Shown here one piece after another: positions 38,007 to 46,402 of a DNA stretch of 64,000 nt. The first letter of the stretch is position 1. Each line of letters begins with the position of its first letter. Source of the DNA: Deltaproteobacteria bacterium. GTDB lineage: Bacteria > Myxococcota > Kuafuiibacteriia > Kuafuiibacteriales > Kuafuiibacteriaceae. The notes beneath the pieces were generated by a model. That model was not told the DNA's origin. It saw only the letters and a list, made by a program, of their open reading frames with translations, and did not search any database. Where the stretch lies: contig JACKEN010000007.1 in assembly GCA_020632995.1 (NCBI GenBank), positions 186,001 to 250,000 of the forward strand, in the 5' to 3' direction. The translations under genes and the position numbers were made by a program.

Positions 38007-38543
38007 TCAGCCCGCGTCCTCTTCCAGCGCGAGCTCCAGGTTCGGGTAGAGCTTCAGCCAGCGCTTCTTCTCCATCCGCGCCTTCACCAGCTCCACCATG
38101 TCTGGCGACGTGGGCCGCACGATCATCGCCACGAGGTCGGTGACCCCGTAGGGCGCCAAGAGGGCCAGCCGGTTCCCGGGCTGGATCGCCACCGCCACCG
38201 CGGTCGCCGTCTCCGGCCACTTGCGCATCGCCGCCTCCACCGACCTGAAGCCCTTTCGGGCCACGTTCAGCACCGACCAGGGGCGCTTCGGGGAGCGGGC
38301 CGCCAGCTCGAGGGCCAGGTTCTCGTCGATGCTGGCGTCGGTGCGGCTCCTGTCGCAGTACACCACGTCGATGTCGTTCAGCGGGGTCATCGGCCGGTCG
38401 TGGAGCCGGTCCCACACCGCGTTGCGCACGAAGCCGCCGCCCACCCAGGCGTCGGGGAGCTCCAGCTCCGCCACCAGGTTCAGGGTCCCGAGCCGCCAGC
38501 GGTCGCCGGCGATGATGTCCAGGACCAGGTCCGCTTCGTTCAT
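38007..38543 (-). CDS. Nucleotidyltransferase-like protein
   Basis: A 178-residue protein starting at the ATG at 38543. It reads WVGGGFVRNAVWDRLHDRPM followed by NDIDVVYCD, the G-G-x-x-R-N-x-x-W-D...D-x-D-V-x-x-x pattern of a minimal nucleotidyltransferase fold related to tRNA nucleotidyltransferases, of the DUF925 family. The later AAMRKWPETATAVAVAIQ and TDLVAMIVRPT also match it. The function in bacteria is unknown. It precedes a GC-rich hairpin on its upstream side. Confidence 0.75.
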   Translation of the reverse strand: MNEADLVLDIIAGDRWRLGTLNLVAELELPDAWVGGGFVRNAVWDRLHDRPMTPLNDIDVVYCDRSRTDASIDENLALELAARSPKRPWSVLNVARKGFRSVEAAMRKWPETATAVAVAIQPGNRLALLAPYGVTDLVAMIVRPTSPDMVELVKARMEKKRWLKLYPNLELALEEDAG

Positions 38544-38597
38544 CGCTGCGGGGTAGCACCCCAGCCCACCCCTCGCCAAGCGTGTCCGCGAGGGACG

Positions 38598-38646
38598 CTG
38601 TGACGTCCCCCGAGGACGCCTCGGGCTGTCACAGGCGGGCGTTTTT
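38598..38646 (+). terminator. Hairpin followed by a T run, possible terminator or leader attenuator
   Basis: Arms CTGTGAC...GTCACAG (38598-38604 and 38628-38634) flank a second stem CCCGAGG/CCTCGGG around an ACG loop; five Ts follow at 38642-38646. On the plus strand this could stop transcription entering the MBOAT gene region or act in its leader. No T-run is present for the minus strand. Confidence 0.5.
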
Positions 38647-38671
38647 GCTTTCACCCAAATTGGTCTATATG
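38644..38671 (+). promoter_or_regulatory. Possible promoter of the MBOAT operon
   Basis: TTTGCT (38644-38649) and TATATG (38666-38671) are 16 bp apart in the most AT-rich stretch of this part of the window, followed by GGAGG (38694-38698) and the GTG start at 38709. Suggestive only. Confidence 0.4.
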
Positions 38672-38708
38672 TTGCTGAAACGATCCATTATCGGAGGCAA
38701 CTGATAGC

Positions 38709-40162
38709 GTGCTCTTTCACTCCAAGGCGTTTGCGATCTTCTTCCCCTGCGTCGTCCTGGCGTTCTTCCTGACCCCGCAGCGGCGACGCTGGGTGGTCCT
38801 GCTGGCGGCCAGCTACGGCTTCTACATGGCCTGGAACGCGGGCTACGCGATCCTGCTCCTGCTCTCCACCGTCATCGACTACGCGGTGGCGTTCCGGGTC
38901 CACGCGGCGGAGACGCCGCGGAAGCGCCTGGCCTGGGCCGGGGTATCCCTGAGCACCAACCTTGGGATGCTGGCGTACTTCAAGTACACCAACTTCTTCC
39001 TGCGGGCGTCGGCGGACCTGGCCGGGCTCTTCGGCCTCGACGTGGTCCCGGCACAGTACGACATCATCCTACCCGTCGGGATCTCGTTCTATACGTTCCA
39101 GACCATCGGGTACACCCTCGACGTGTACTGGCGCCGGCGCGCGCCGGAGCGTCACTTCGGCCTCTTCGCGCTCTACGTCTCGTTCTTCCCCCAGCTCGTC
39201 GCCGGCCCGATCGAGCGCTCCACCCAGCTCCTGCCCCAGTTCAGCCAGCGGCAGCGCTTCGACTTCGACCGCGCGGTGAGCGGCCTCGCCCTCATGCTCC
39301 TGGGCTTCTTCAAGAAGCTGATGATCGCCGACCGCGCCGCCCGCTTCGTCGACGTGGTCTACCAGGACCCGAACGCGCAGTCGGGGCTCAGCATCCTGCT
39401 CGTCTCGTACCTCTTCGCGTTCCAGATCTACTGCGACTTCTCGGCGTACTCCGACATCGCCATCGGCGCCGCGCGGGTCCTGGGCTTCGACCTGATGGAG
39501 AACTTCCGGCGGCCCTACTTCGCCCGCTCCATCCCAGACATGTGGCGGCGCTGGCACGTCTCGCTCACCACCTGGCTGAAGGACAACCTGTACATGGCCC
39601 TCGCCCCCAAGAAGAAGAGCGCGTGGGCCACCCGGCGCAACATGGCCATCGTCTTCATCTCGGTGGGCATCTGGCACGGGGCGGAGTGGACCTTCGGCCG
39701 TTCGGCTTCTACCACGCCGCCCTCTCGGTGCTCTCGCACATCGTGATGCCGTACATCGCGAAGGTGAAGGAGAACCTGCAGATCACCGGGTTCAAGGACA
39801 CCCTGTGGGGTCTCGCGGCCATCGCCCTGACCTTCCACCTGTGGTGCCTCAGCGCCATCTTCTTCCGTGGGCGGTCGATCACCGAGGCCTTCACCATGCT
39901 CCAGCGGCTCTTCACCTGGGGCGGCCCGGCCGACGCGTGGTCGAAGGTGCTGGTGAAGGTGCCCGAGGTCGAGCTCTGGATCGTGGTGGCCAGCATCGCG
40001 GCGCTGATGATGCTGGAGCTCATCCAGGGCGACCGCGACAGCCGCGAGGCCGCCCAGCTCTTCCCCCGGCTCCTGCGGCCGGCGTTGGCGGCGGGCAGCC
40101 TCGTCACCATCTTGATGTTCGGCGAGATCGGCGGCGCGCCGTTCTACTACTTCCAGTTCTGA
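38709..40162 (+). pseudogene. MBOAT-family O-acyltransferase (AlgI/DltB-like), one frameshift as read
   Basis: Corrected length about 484 residues with about ten membrane helices. The catalytic region is visible: SIPDMWRRWHVSLTTWLKDN with the invariant His, and WHGAEWTF in the next loop. The frame breaks near 39700 (one base lost in the ...TTCGG segment); the rest continues as FGFYHAALSVLSHIVMPYI and ends FGEIGGAPFYYFQF. Members acylate extracytoplasmic polysaccharide (AlgI) or teichoic acids. GTG start with GGAGG 10 bases upstream. The next gene encodes an SGNH-like protein with the usual relation to such transferases. Confidence 0.83.
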
Positions 40163-40170
40163 GGAGCCCC

Positions 40171-41409
40171 ATGCAGAGGACCAAGAGCATCATCGCCTTC
40201 GCCGCCTGCCTCGCCCTCTTCCTCGGGCTCGCCTACCAGGTCCGAGACGTGGGCGAGGCGCGCTTCCTCGAGTTCGGCGTCTACCGGGATAAGCTCGCCC
40301 GCATCGACGAGGGCCGGCCCGCTCAAGCCCTCCTGCTCGGGGAGAGCCGGACCATCGGCATCACCGGCCGGGCCGAGCAGGCCAAGGCGCACGGCTTGTA
40401 CAACCTGGCCATGCCCGCGGTGCAAGGCATCTTCCCCACCTACTACGTGCTCGAGCGCTACCTGGCCCACAACCCCGCGCCGAAGGTGGTGATCCTTGGC
40501 GTGGATCCGGTGGTCTACTCGGGCTGGCGGAGCATCCTGGCCGGCGGCACCGACGGCGCGGACCCCGCGCTGGACTATCACTACCGCTACGCGTCGCGGG
40601 TCTACAGCCTGACCGGGCTGTTGACCGAGCCCGAGTTCCGAGCGCGACCCAAGGCGCTGTGGCAGCTTCTGAAAGCCAAGTTGCACCTCAACAAGAGCTA
40701 CTACGACTTCCTGAACGGGCACGACCGCATGACCTACGACCCCGAGGTCGGCACCGCCCTGTTCGACAAGGCACGCGGCTGGACGTGGCGGCCCCAGGAC
40801 CGTGAGCGCGCAGCGGCGCCCTTCCGCCTGCACCCCGACATCCGTCGACACATGGTGGCCCTGATCGAGCTGGCGAGGGCCAACGGCATCAAGGTGGTGG
40901 CCTACCACCCGCCCCAGTACACCGCGATGTACGAGGCGCGGGCGCGGAGCGGGTTCTACGAGGGCTACTGGGCGTACATGGATGAGCTGGAGGCGACCTA
41001 CCCGGAGACGTTCGTGGCGTGGCGCCGGCTGGACACCCTCGGCCACGACGCCTTCATCGACGGGCGGCACTACAGCGAGGTGGGGAGCCTGGAGGTCGCG
41101 GACAGGTCGCTCGCGCCGCTCTTGGCGTGGATCGACGAGGGCGCTGTCGCGTCACTGCTGCCCGGTCGCGGTGAGCGCCCCGGTGTCGAGGTCCACCTGG
41201 TAGGTGCGGGTGCCGTCGAGGGTGATGATGGCGGGCGCGTCGGGCACGAACTCGACGGTGGCGGTCACGTCGAAGGTGCGGCCGGTCTGGCGCCCGCGGC
41301 GGGAGGCCAGGCGCTCGGCGTGGATCTGGTAGGTGACGACGCCGCCCATCGGGCGCCGATCCGCAGTGCGGATCTGGACCGCGTCGTAGACCGCGTCGTA
41401 GTTCAGTAG
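40171..41409 (+). CDS. SGNH-hydrolase-like protein, partner of the MBOAT acyltransferase
   Basis: A protein of 412 residues as read, but the true end is probably near 41150-41175 because the last 85 residues are the antisense of the next gene and lack ordered sequence. The N-terminus is one signal-anchor helix (about 7-22); ALLLGESRTIGITG around 50-63 corresponds to the SGNH block I GDS-like motif (here GES); and LGHDAFIDGRHYSEVG near 300 to the block V D-x-x-H. MBOAT-SGNH pairs acetylate polysaccharides outside the cell. RBS GAGGAG is 9 bp before the ATG at 40171. An indel close to the 3' end is likely. Confidence 0.7.
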   Translation: MQRTKSIIAFAACLALFLGLAYQVRDVGEARFLEFGVYRDKLARIDEGRPAQALLLGESRTIGITGRAEQAKAHGLYNLAMPAVQGIFPTYYVLERYLAHNPAPKVVILGVDPVVYSGWRSILAGGTDGADPALDYHYRYASRVYSLTGLLTEPEFRARPKALWQLLKAKLHLNKSYYDFLNGHDRMTYDPEVGTALFDKARGWTWRPQDRERAAAPFRLHPDIRRHMVALIELARANGIKVVAYHPPQYTAMYEARARSGFYEGYWAYMDELEATYPETFVAWRRLDTLGHDAFIDGRHYSEVGSLEVADRSLAPLLAWIDEGAVASLLPGRGERPGVEVHLVGAGAVEGDDGGRVGHELDGGGHVEGAAGLAPAAGGQALGVDLVGDDAAHRAPIRSADLDRVVDRVVVQ

Positions 41410-41918
41410 GAGCGCGCTGGTCACCGGCCGGTAGATCGCGGTGAAGGACGCGTCGAGGTCGAAGCTGCCCTCGCCGTCGAGGGTGGCGGTGGCGGTGGTG
41501 AGCCCGGTGAGGGTCCAGTCGCCGTGCCGGGAGAAGTCCGCGTCCCAGCGCGCGGTGTCCACCGTGCCCTCCCAGTCCAGCACGAGGTGCGCCGAGTCGG
41601 TCGTCCCCGCCTCGCAGGCGGCCTGGGTCCCGCCCGCGGCGTCCTGACAGGTGAGCTCGAAGGCGTACTCGAGGCTGCCCCGGCGGCCGGTGAGCATGCC
41701 GGCCCCGGCGCGGGTCATGCCCGAGGGCAGGCTACCCTGCGCAGCGGCCACCGCGTCGGCGCTGGCCTCGACCTCGGAGCCGGCGCCGTCCGCCACCACC
41801 GCGCCCACACTGGACGCGATGTCGTCGTAGTCCTCGGGGGTGGGCTCGCCGCCGCAGGCGGAGATCAGGGCGGAGGCGGCGAGGAGGGAGAGCAGGGGTT
41901 CCGGTTGAGCGTGTTCAT
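41152..41918 (-). pseudogene. Lipoprotein of unknown function, frameshift in the signal peptide as read
   Basis: Corrected length about 255 residues. The ATG at 41918 (MNTLNRNP) and a lipobox region LLSLLAASALISACGG are in different frames because the C run at about 41896-41899 seems one base short; adding one C joins them as a normal lipoprotein signal. The rest (from GAVVADGAGSEVEASADAV) is an all-beta, Asp/Thr-rich domain without recognised family. Behind it, at 41954-41969, lies a CRP-type palindrome. The stop at 41152 lies inside the annotated end of the converging SGNH gene. Confidence 0.65.
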
Positions 41919-41953
41919 GCCCGCTTCAACCCGGCGGGCCGGGGGGAGTTGCG

Positions 41954-41969
41954 TGTGACATACGTCACA
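41954..41969. promoter_or_regulatory. CRP/FNR-type binding palindrome
   Basis: TGTGACATACGTCACA fits the CRP consensus TGTGA-N6-TCACA exactly and extends to perfect 7-bp arms (GTGTGAC/GTCACAC) at 41953-41970. It lies 35-51 bp upstream of the lipoprotein start, in the spacer to the previous minus-strand gene. A cAMP- or oxygen-responsive regulator of the CRP family could act here. Confidence 0.6.
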
Positions 41970-42048
41970 CATATCTATCGGCGGTAAGCGTCCGAACCCG
42001 ACCAGCATGAGCGTGGGCCTGTGGGCACGAAGGTGATTGACGGTGGCC

Positions 42049-43035
42049 TCAGGGCCCCAGGTCCGGGTTGGTCGCGGCCAGGGCGCGAGACGACTGGAGG
42101 TCGGCGAACGTCTCTGCGAGCTCTCGTCGGGAGTCGCTGAACCACTGCGACTTGGTCGTCTCTCGCGTGAGCGCGGTGGCCGCGAGTTCGAGCGCCGCCT
42201 GGGCGGCGTCGGTGGCGCCTGGCTTCGAGGACCGCATGAGGGCCTGGGCCTTCAGGACGTAGAGATAGGAGGGGACCGCGTCGCCGCGCGCGAGTCGAGC
42301 ATCGAGCGCCGAGATGAACTCCTCGTAGCGTCGCCCAGTCTCTGCCGCGTTCCACCCCTCCGCGAGGACGATCTGGGGACTGTTGTCCGGGAGCGTCGCG
42401 ACCAGGCTCATGAGCTTGGCGAAGGCCTCGTCGCGTTCGCTCCCGGTCAGCGCGCTGACTCGAGATGAGTAGTAGAGCGCAAGAATCGGCGGCGAGGGGT
42501 CCTTCTTGAACGCCTCCTCGGTGAGCTGCTCCGCCAAGCTCGACTGATCGAGCCGCCGGCAGACCTGCGTAGCATTGAAGATCAGATCCGCAGGGTAGGA
42601 TCGCTCCTGCAAGCTGTCCTTGAAGAGGCGCAGCGTCGCGATGACCTCCTTCCTCCACTTGGGCTCGAGGAGGGTGCCGGTGTAGTCGACCTCCTTCTGC
42701 TCGGAGAAGCTCTCGAGGTCCGTATTGCGCTCACGGGCGGTGGACTCGACGAGCAGACGCTGAAGATCGCCCTCGATGTCGAAGGCCTTCCGGACCTGCT
42801 CCGCGCGCCGCAGCGCCGCGTCGGACTGCTCGAAACGCTCCGCGAGCCGGTACCGCGCGCTGAGCTCAGCCGCCTTCTCGACCTGCGCCTGATAGTCTGC
42901 AAATGCCTGCTTCTCCTTTGGAAGCTGCAGGCGCACCTGATTCTGCACCAGCACATCCAAGTCAGAGAACTTGCTCCAGCCGAAGAGCCCCACGATCGCC
43001 GAAACCACGGCCCAGAAGAGCAGCAGGTACTTCAC
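42049..43035 (-). CDS. Membrane-anchored TPR-like protein of unknown function
   Basis: A 328-residue protein starting at the GTG 43035 (VKYLLLFWAVVSAIVGLFGW, a single signal-anchor helix), followed by a long helical domain: a coiled stretch (QVRLQLPKEKQAFADYQAQVEKAAE), then repeated helix pairs like TPR (ALDARLARGDAVPSYLYVLKAQAL, AAQAALELAATALTRETTK). No family is recognised. Its start overlaps by 4 bp (GTGA) the stop of a 38-residue ORF, so the two are probably translated as a coupled pair, or one gene frameshifted near here. It ends 130 bp before the lipoprotein gene on the same strand. Confidence 0.55.
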   Translation of the reverse strand: MKYLLLFWAVVSAIVGLFGWSKFSDLDVLVQNQVRLQLPKEKQAFADYQAQVEKAAELSARYRLAERFEQSDAALRRAEQVRKAFDIEGDLQRLLVESTARERNTDLESFSEQKEVDYTGTLLEPKWRKEVIATLRLFKDSLQERSYPADLIFNATQVCRRLDQSSLAEQLTEEAFKKDPSPPILALYYSSRVSALTGSERDEAFAKLMSLVATLPDNSPQIVLAEGWNAAETGRRYEEFISALDARLARGDAVPSYLYVLKAQALMRSSKPGATDAAQAALELAATALTRETTKSQWFSDSRRELAETFADLQSSRALAATNPDLGP

Positions 43036-43148
43036 CAGCTCTCCGACCGGGTATGACGCGCCAGCGTCTCCGCGATCTTGTCGACGCGCTCGTCCAGCTT
43101 CTGGAGTCGCTCGGGGGTGGTTGGGTCGTTCGTGGTTGGGTCGTTCAT
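43032..43148 (-). CDS. Small ORF (38 residues) upstream of the TPR-like gene
   Basis: Reads MNDPTTNDPTTPERLQKLDE then RVDKIAETLARHTRSESW and stops. The ATG at 43148 has GGAGGAGG 5-6 bases upstream, one of the best ribosome-binding sites in the window. The DPTTNDPTT segment comes from an 11-bp direct repeat. The C-terminal half is an amphipathic helix. The TGA overlaps the GTG of the next gene (GTGA). It could be a real small protein, a translational coupling leader, or the N-terminus of the next protein separated by a frameshift. Confidence 0.5.
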   Translation of the reverse strand: MNDPTTNDPTTPERLQKLDERVDKIAETLARHTRSESW

Positions 43149-43350
43149 GCCTGCCTCCTCCCGCCATGGTCGAAGCGCGGTACTGCGCTCTCTCTTCCTC
43201 GGCGAGACAAGGCTTACAGGACGGAGCTCGCCGGGACGCTCCCCCGAGCAGGGGGGAGATGCGCTCTCCGGCGCCGTTCGACTCCGCCGCGATGGTCACG
43301 CGGCAAAGACGACGCCTCCTGAGCGTGGTCGACGCCGTTCGGACGCGAGG

Positions 43351-43379
43351 TTCACGCACGCGCCCGGTGATGCTATATT
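43351..43379 (+). promoter_or_regulatory. Promoter candidate for the PGM1-like ATP-grasp gene
   Basis: TTCACG (43351-43356) and TATATT (43374-43379) are 17 bp apart, the best sigma-70-like match I see in the window. Transcription would begin about 7 bases on, almost exactly at the GTG at 43386, so the message could be leaderless. Confidence 0.5.
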
Positions 43380-43385
43380 GCCGCA

Positions 43386-43529
43386 GTGCGGACGAGCACC
43401 TACCGCTTGGACGTCGACGGCGGGACGCCTTGCCCCGGCGACGCACCCAGCCTTTGGCTCGACCTGCGCTCACTTCCACGTGCGCCTCTACTGCCATCGG
43501 TCCCGCGGACGATTGGGTGCACCGCTTGA
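43386..43529 (+). other. Probable N-terminal piece of the ATP-grasp gene in another frame
   Basis: From the GTG at 43386 a frame of 47 codons begins VRTSTYRLDVDGGTPCPGDA PSLWLDLRS and runs to TGA 43527-43529; the first 28 residues look protein-like and sit directly behind the promoter candidate. The ATP-grasp gene continues in another frame from 43517. A missing base near 43470 would join them (product about 528 residues). It is equally possible that only the later start is used. The rest of 43149-43385 shows nothing recognisable. Confidence 0.4.
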
Positions 43530-44971
43530 ACTCGCGACCTCCCGCCCACCTGCCCACGCTCTCCTCGGTGCCGAACGCGCGCGTGCAGGCCGCCCGCCGC
43601 GCCGCCGACACGCTCGCGGCGACCCTCGACCTCGAGCCCTATCGGCTCCAGCGCACGATGCCCCGGCCGAGCGTCGCGCGCCCCGTGTTGCACCTCGAGG
43701 ACCTCTCCGTCATCCCCTTCCTCGACGGGGTCCCCGGCGTGGAGCTCTACCAGCACCGCGCCCGGGTGCGGGCCGCGGAGGGCGATCTCTACGCGGCGGT
43801 GTCGGCGCCGGTCGAAGGCTACGACGCGTACTGTGAGCGCATCGGCCTCGGCCACGCGCACTTCGTCGGCGCGGCCGCGACCAAGAGCCCGCTCGAGGTC
43901 GCGAAGGCCTGCGCCAACGGCGCAGCCTTCGACGAGCTCGCGCGTCACGCCCGGGCCGCCGGCGGCCTCGTGGTGCACCCCTACATGGCGAATGAGGCGG
44001 TGTGGGCCCTCGCCGCGGCGCTACACGACGAGACCGGGGAGGACGTGACGGTGATCGGACCACCCCCGCCGGTGATGTGGGTCGCGAACGACAAGGCGGC
44101 TCTCAGCCGACTCGTCGCCGACGTCTTGGGTGAGGCGTCCCTCGTGCGCACCGAGATCGCGACCTCCGCCGCGCAGGCCGCCGGGTACCTCGGCGAGGTC
44201 GCAGGGTGCTGCGGCACCGTCGGCCTCAAGCGCGCCCGCTGCGCCTCGGCGATGGGCAACCGCGTGCTCGATTCGCAAGAGGTCCTGCGTCGAGGCCCTG
44301 ACGGGTGGCGCGCGGAGGTCGAGGACTTCCTCGCCGAGACGAAGTGGGACGGCGAGGAGGAGCTCCTCGTCGTCGAGTGGCTACGCGGCGCCCACTCGCC
44401 TTCGACCCAGATCTGGATCCCTCCCGAGGGCATGGGCGACCCGGTGATCGATGGGGTCTACGAGCAGCTCCTCGAGCACGATCACGGGGTCTTCTTCGGC
44501 TCTCGCCCGTCGAAGTTCGGGCCCGCGGTCGACGAGGCCCTCGCGGTGCCCTCGCTCCTGGTGGCCGCCGCGCTCCAGCGCCTCGGCTACGTCGGCCGGT
44601 GCTCCTTCGACCTGCTGCTCGTCGACACGGAAGGGGCGCAAGACGTGCGCTTCAGCGAGTGCAACGGGCGATGGGGGGGCACGAGCACCCCCATGCACCT
44701 CGTCGACCGCCTCGTTCGAGGCCCCCGGCCCCCCTATCGAGCGCAGGACTTCGTGCACCCGGGGCTCGTGGGCGCGCGCTTCACCGACGTGCTCGCGACC
44801 CTCGGTGAGCACCTCTACGATCCCGCGACCGGCAAGGGGACTTTCATCTTGTACAACGTGGGGCCGCTCGCGGCGTCCGGCAAGCTCGACGTCATCGCCC
44901 TCGGCGCCTCACCCGAGCACGCCGACGAGCTGATGCAGGAGACCCTGCCGAAGGCCCTGGGGCTCGCCTGA
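43517..44971 (+). CDS. ATP-grasp ligase with pre-ATP-grasp domain (PGM1-like)
   Basis: A 484-residue protein from the GTG at 43517 (start uncertain, see the upstream frame). A pre-ATP-grasp region in residues 20-150 (HLEDLSVIPFLDGVPGVELY, AHFVGAAATKSPLEVAKACA) is followed by an ATP-grasp core (VVEWLRGAHSPSTQIWIPPE, LLVAAALQRLGYVGRCSFDL) with the metal-binding end VRFSECNGRWGG. The C-terminal part (FILYNVGPLAASGKLDVIAL) resembles PGM1-type ligases, which attach amino acids to peptides. It is the third ATP-grasp ligase within 17 kb. No other biosynthetic partner is adjacent. It converges on the next gene with 15 bp between. Confidence 0.7.
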   Translation: MHRLNSRPPAHLPTLSSVPNARVQAARRAADTLAATLDLEPYRLQRTMPRPSVARPVLHLEDLSVIPFLDGVPGVELYQHRARVRAAEGDLYAAVSAPVEGYDAYCERIGLGHAHFVGAAATKSPLEVAKACANGAAFDELARHARAAGGLVVHPYMANEAVWALAAALHDETGEDVTVIGPPPPVMWVANDKAALSRLVADVLGEASLVRTEIATSAAQAAGYLGEVAGCCGTVGLKRARCASAMGNRVLDSQEVLRRGPDGWRAEVEDFLAETKWDGEEELLVVEWLRGAHSPSTQIWIPPEGMGDPVIDGVYEQLLEHDHGVFFGSRPSKFGPAVDEALAVPSLLVAAALQRLGYVGRCSFDLLLVDTEGAQDVRFSECNGRWGGTSTPMHLVDRLVRGPRPPYRAQDFVHPGLVGARFTDVLATLGEHLYDPATGKGTFILYNVGPLAASGKLDVIALGASPEHADELMQETLPKALGLA

Positions 44972-44986
44972 CTCGCCGCCCGGAGG

Positions 44987-45607
44987 CTAGCCGAACCGAA
45001 TCGCGGTCTTGTGCTCGACGCTCGCCTGCGCATTGGCGAACAACGCGCCCCACACCATGCGTTCGGTCGAGAAGGGGTGCGATTGGTCGTCCAGCAGGGC
45101 ATTGGCGGTGGCGACAGAGACCGTACCATCGCTCGTCTCGATCCCGATCAGGGGGGCGACCGCGAGCAGCTCCCGCAATAGAGCCTGCGACGACCCGAGC
45201 ATGCCTCCGGTGATCTCTCCGTAGATCACGTCCGCAAAATCGATGGGCACATAGTAACCCTCGGCATCGGAGTGACAGCAGAGGTGAGAGTCCATGAACA
45301 GGCTCAACTCCTCGTCGAGCAGCGAATCGGTCGCGGGATCGAAGTCGGCTGGCGCGGGAGTTATCGGCGGACGGCCCGGACGCGTGAAGGTGAACGCGCG
45401 GCGGAGGAGATGGAGGAAGCTGTACGGGAAGCTACCGAGATGCGGCAGCAACTTGCCCTCGAAGACCTCCGGCTCTCGATGCACGGGGACCCCCGCCGCG
45501 GCCAGCGCTGCGTTGACCGCCTCGAGATCCCTCCGAATCCAGGCGGCGCCCTCTTCGTCATGAACGAGCGCGCCTGCAAGTGAGCCCACTTCGATACCGA
45601 GTCCCAT
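44987..45607 (-). CDS. Protein of unknown function
   Basis: A 206-residue soluble protein starting at the ATG at 45607. Landmarks: MGLGIEVGSLAGALVHDEEG, a Phe/Leu-rich SFPYSFLHLLRRAFTFTRPG, and a Cys-His-rich MDSHLCCHSDAEGYYVPIDF. The layout is similar to cytosolic immunity or domain-only proteins, but I recognise no family and make no functional call. It lies alone between the converging ATP-grasp gene and the start of the TauE operon. Confidence 0.55.
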   Translation of the reverse strand: MGLGIEVGSLAGALVHDEEGAAWIRRDLEAVNAALAAAGVPVHREPEVFEGKLLPHLGSFPYSFLHLLRRAFTFTRPGRPPITPAPADFDPATDSLLDEELSLFMDSHLCCHSDAEGYYVPIDFADVIYGEITGGMLGSSQALLRELLAVAPLIGIETSDGTVSVATANALLDDQSHPFSTERMVWGALFANAQASVEHKTAIRFG

Positions 45608-45661
45608 GCGGGGCCGAGCCTACACCCGGCGCGCACCGGTGGCCACGTCCACGGGCCGCCC

Positions 45662-46402
45662 TCACCACAGCCCCAAGAGCCTGGTGGCGGAGCCGGAGAC
45701 CATCACCACCAGGACCACCCGCACGAACTTGGGCCCCCAGCCCACCGCCATCTTCGTGCCGAGCCAGGCCCCCACCGAGGACCCCGCGGCCAGGGCCGCC
45801 GCCGGCGCCCACTGGATGAGGTCGCTGAACACGAAGATGAGGAGCGCGGGCACGGTGAACACCGCGACCAGGAACGACTTGGCCCCGTTGGCCGGCACCA
45901 ACGCCCAGCCCGAGAGCCCGACCAGCGCGAAGAGCAAGAAGAACCCCACCCCCGCCTGCAGGAACCCGCCGTAGACCCCCACGAAGAAGAAGGCCACCGC
46001 CTGCACCCACGCGGGTTGCGCGGGGCGGACGTCCAGCTTCGGCTTGGCGAAGACCAGGACCAGCATCACGAGCATGGCCCCGCCGATCACCTGCTTGAAG
46101 AGCTGGGCGTCGAGCACCACCCCGAGGCCAGCGCCGCCCGCCGCGCCCAGGCACGCGGCGACCACCGGCAACAGGGCCTGCCGAAACGGGAGCATCCCGC
46201 GGCGCGCGAACTGGTGGGTGGCGGTGAGGCTCTGGAGGAACACCCCCACCCGGTTGGTGGCGTTGGCCACCGGCGCCGGCATCCCGAGGAAGATGAGGGC
46301 CGGCAGGGTGATGAGGGAGCCGCCCCCCGCGATCGTGTTGATCGCCCCGGCGAGGAGGCCTACCCCGAAGAGCAAGGCAACCTGCAGCGGCTCGAGGGTC
46401 AT
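45662..46402 (-). CDS. TauE/SafE-family permease
   Basis: A 246-residue protein with about eight membrane helices. The N-terminal half has the family signature GLLAGAINTIAGGGSLITLP and NATNRVGVFLQSL; the C-terminal half repeats it with GVYGGFLQAGVGFFLLFALV and ANGAKSFLVAV. Members export sulfite or sulfonated anions. Its ATG at 46402 overlaps the enoyl-reductase-like stop (ATGA). The C-terminal VMVSGSATRLLGLW is a normal end. Confidence 0.87.
   Translation of the reverse strand: MTLEPLQVALLFGVGLLAGAINTIAGGGSLITLPALIFLGMPAPVANATNRVGVFLQSLTATHQFARRGMLPFRQALLPVVAACLGAAGGAGLGVVLDAQLFKQVIGGAMLVMLVLVFAKPKLDVRPAQPAWVQAVAFFFVGVYGGFLQAGVGFFLLFALVGLSGWALVPANGAKSFLVAVFTVPALLIFVFSDLIQWAPAAALAAGSSVGAWLGTKMAVGWGPKFVRVVLVVMVSGSATRLLGLW

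Noticed and set aside
38598..38708. Riboswitch upstream of the MBOAT gene
   Set aside because: The hairpin and T-run look like a terminator; I could not match the conserved core of a c-di-GMP or other known riboswitch class.
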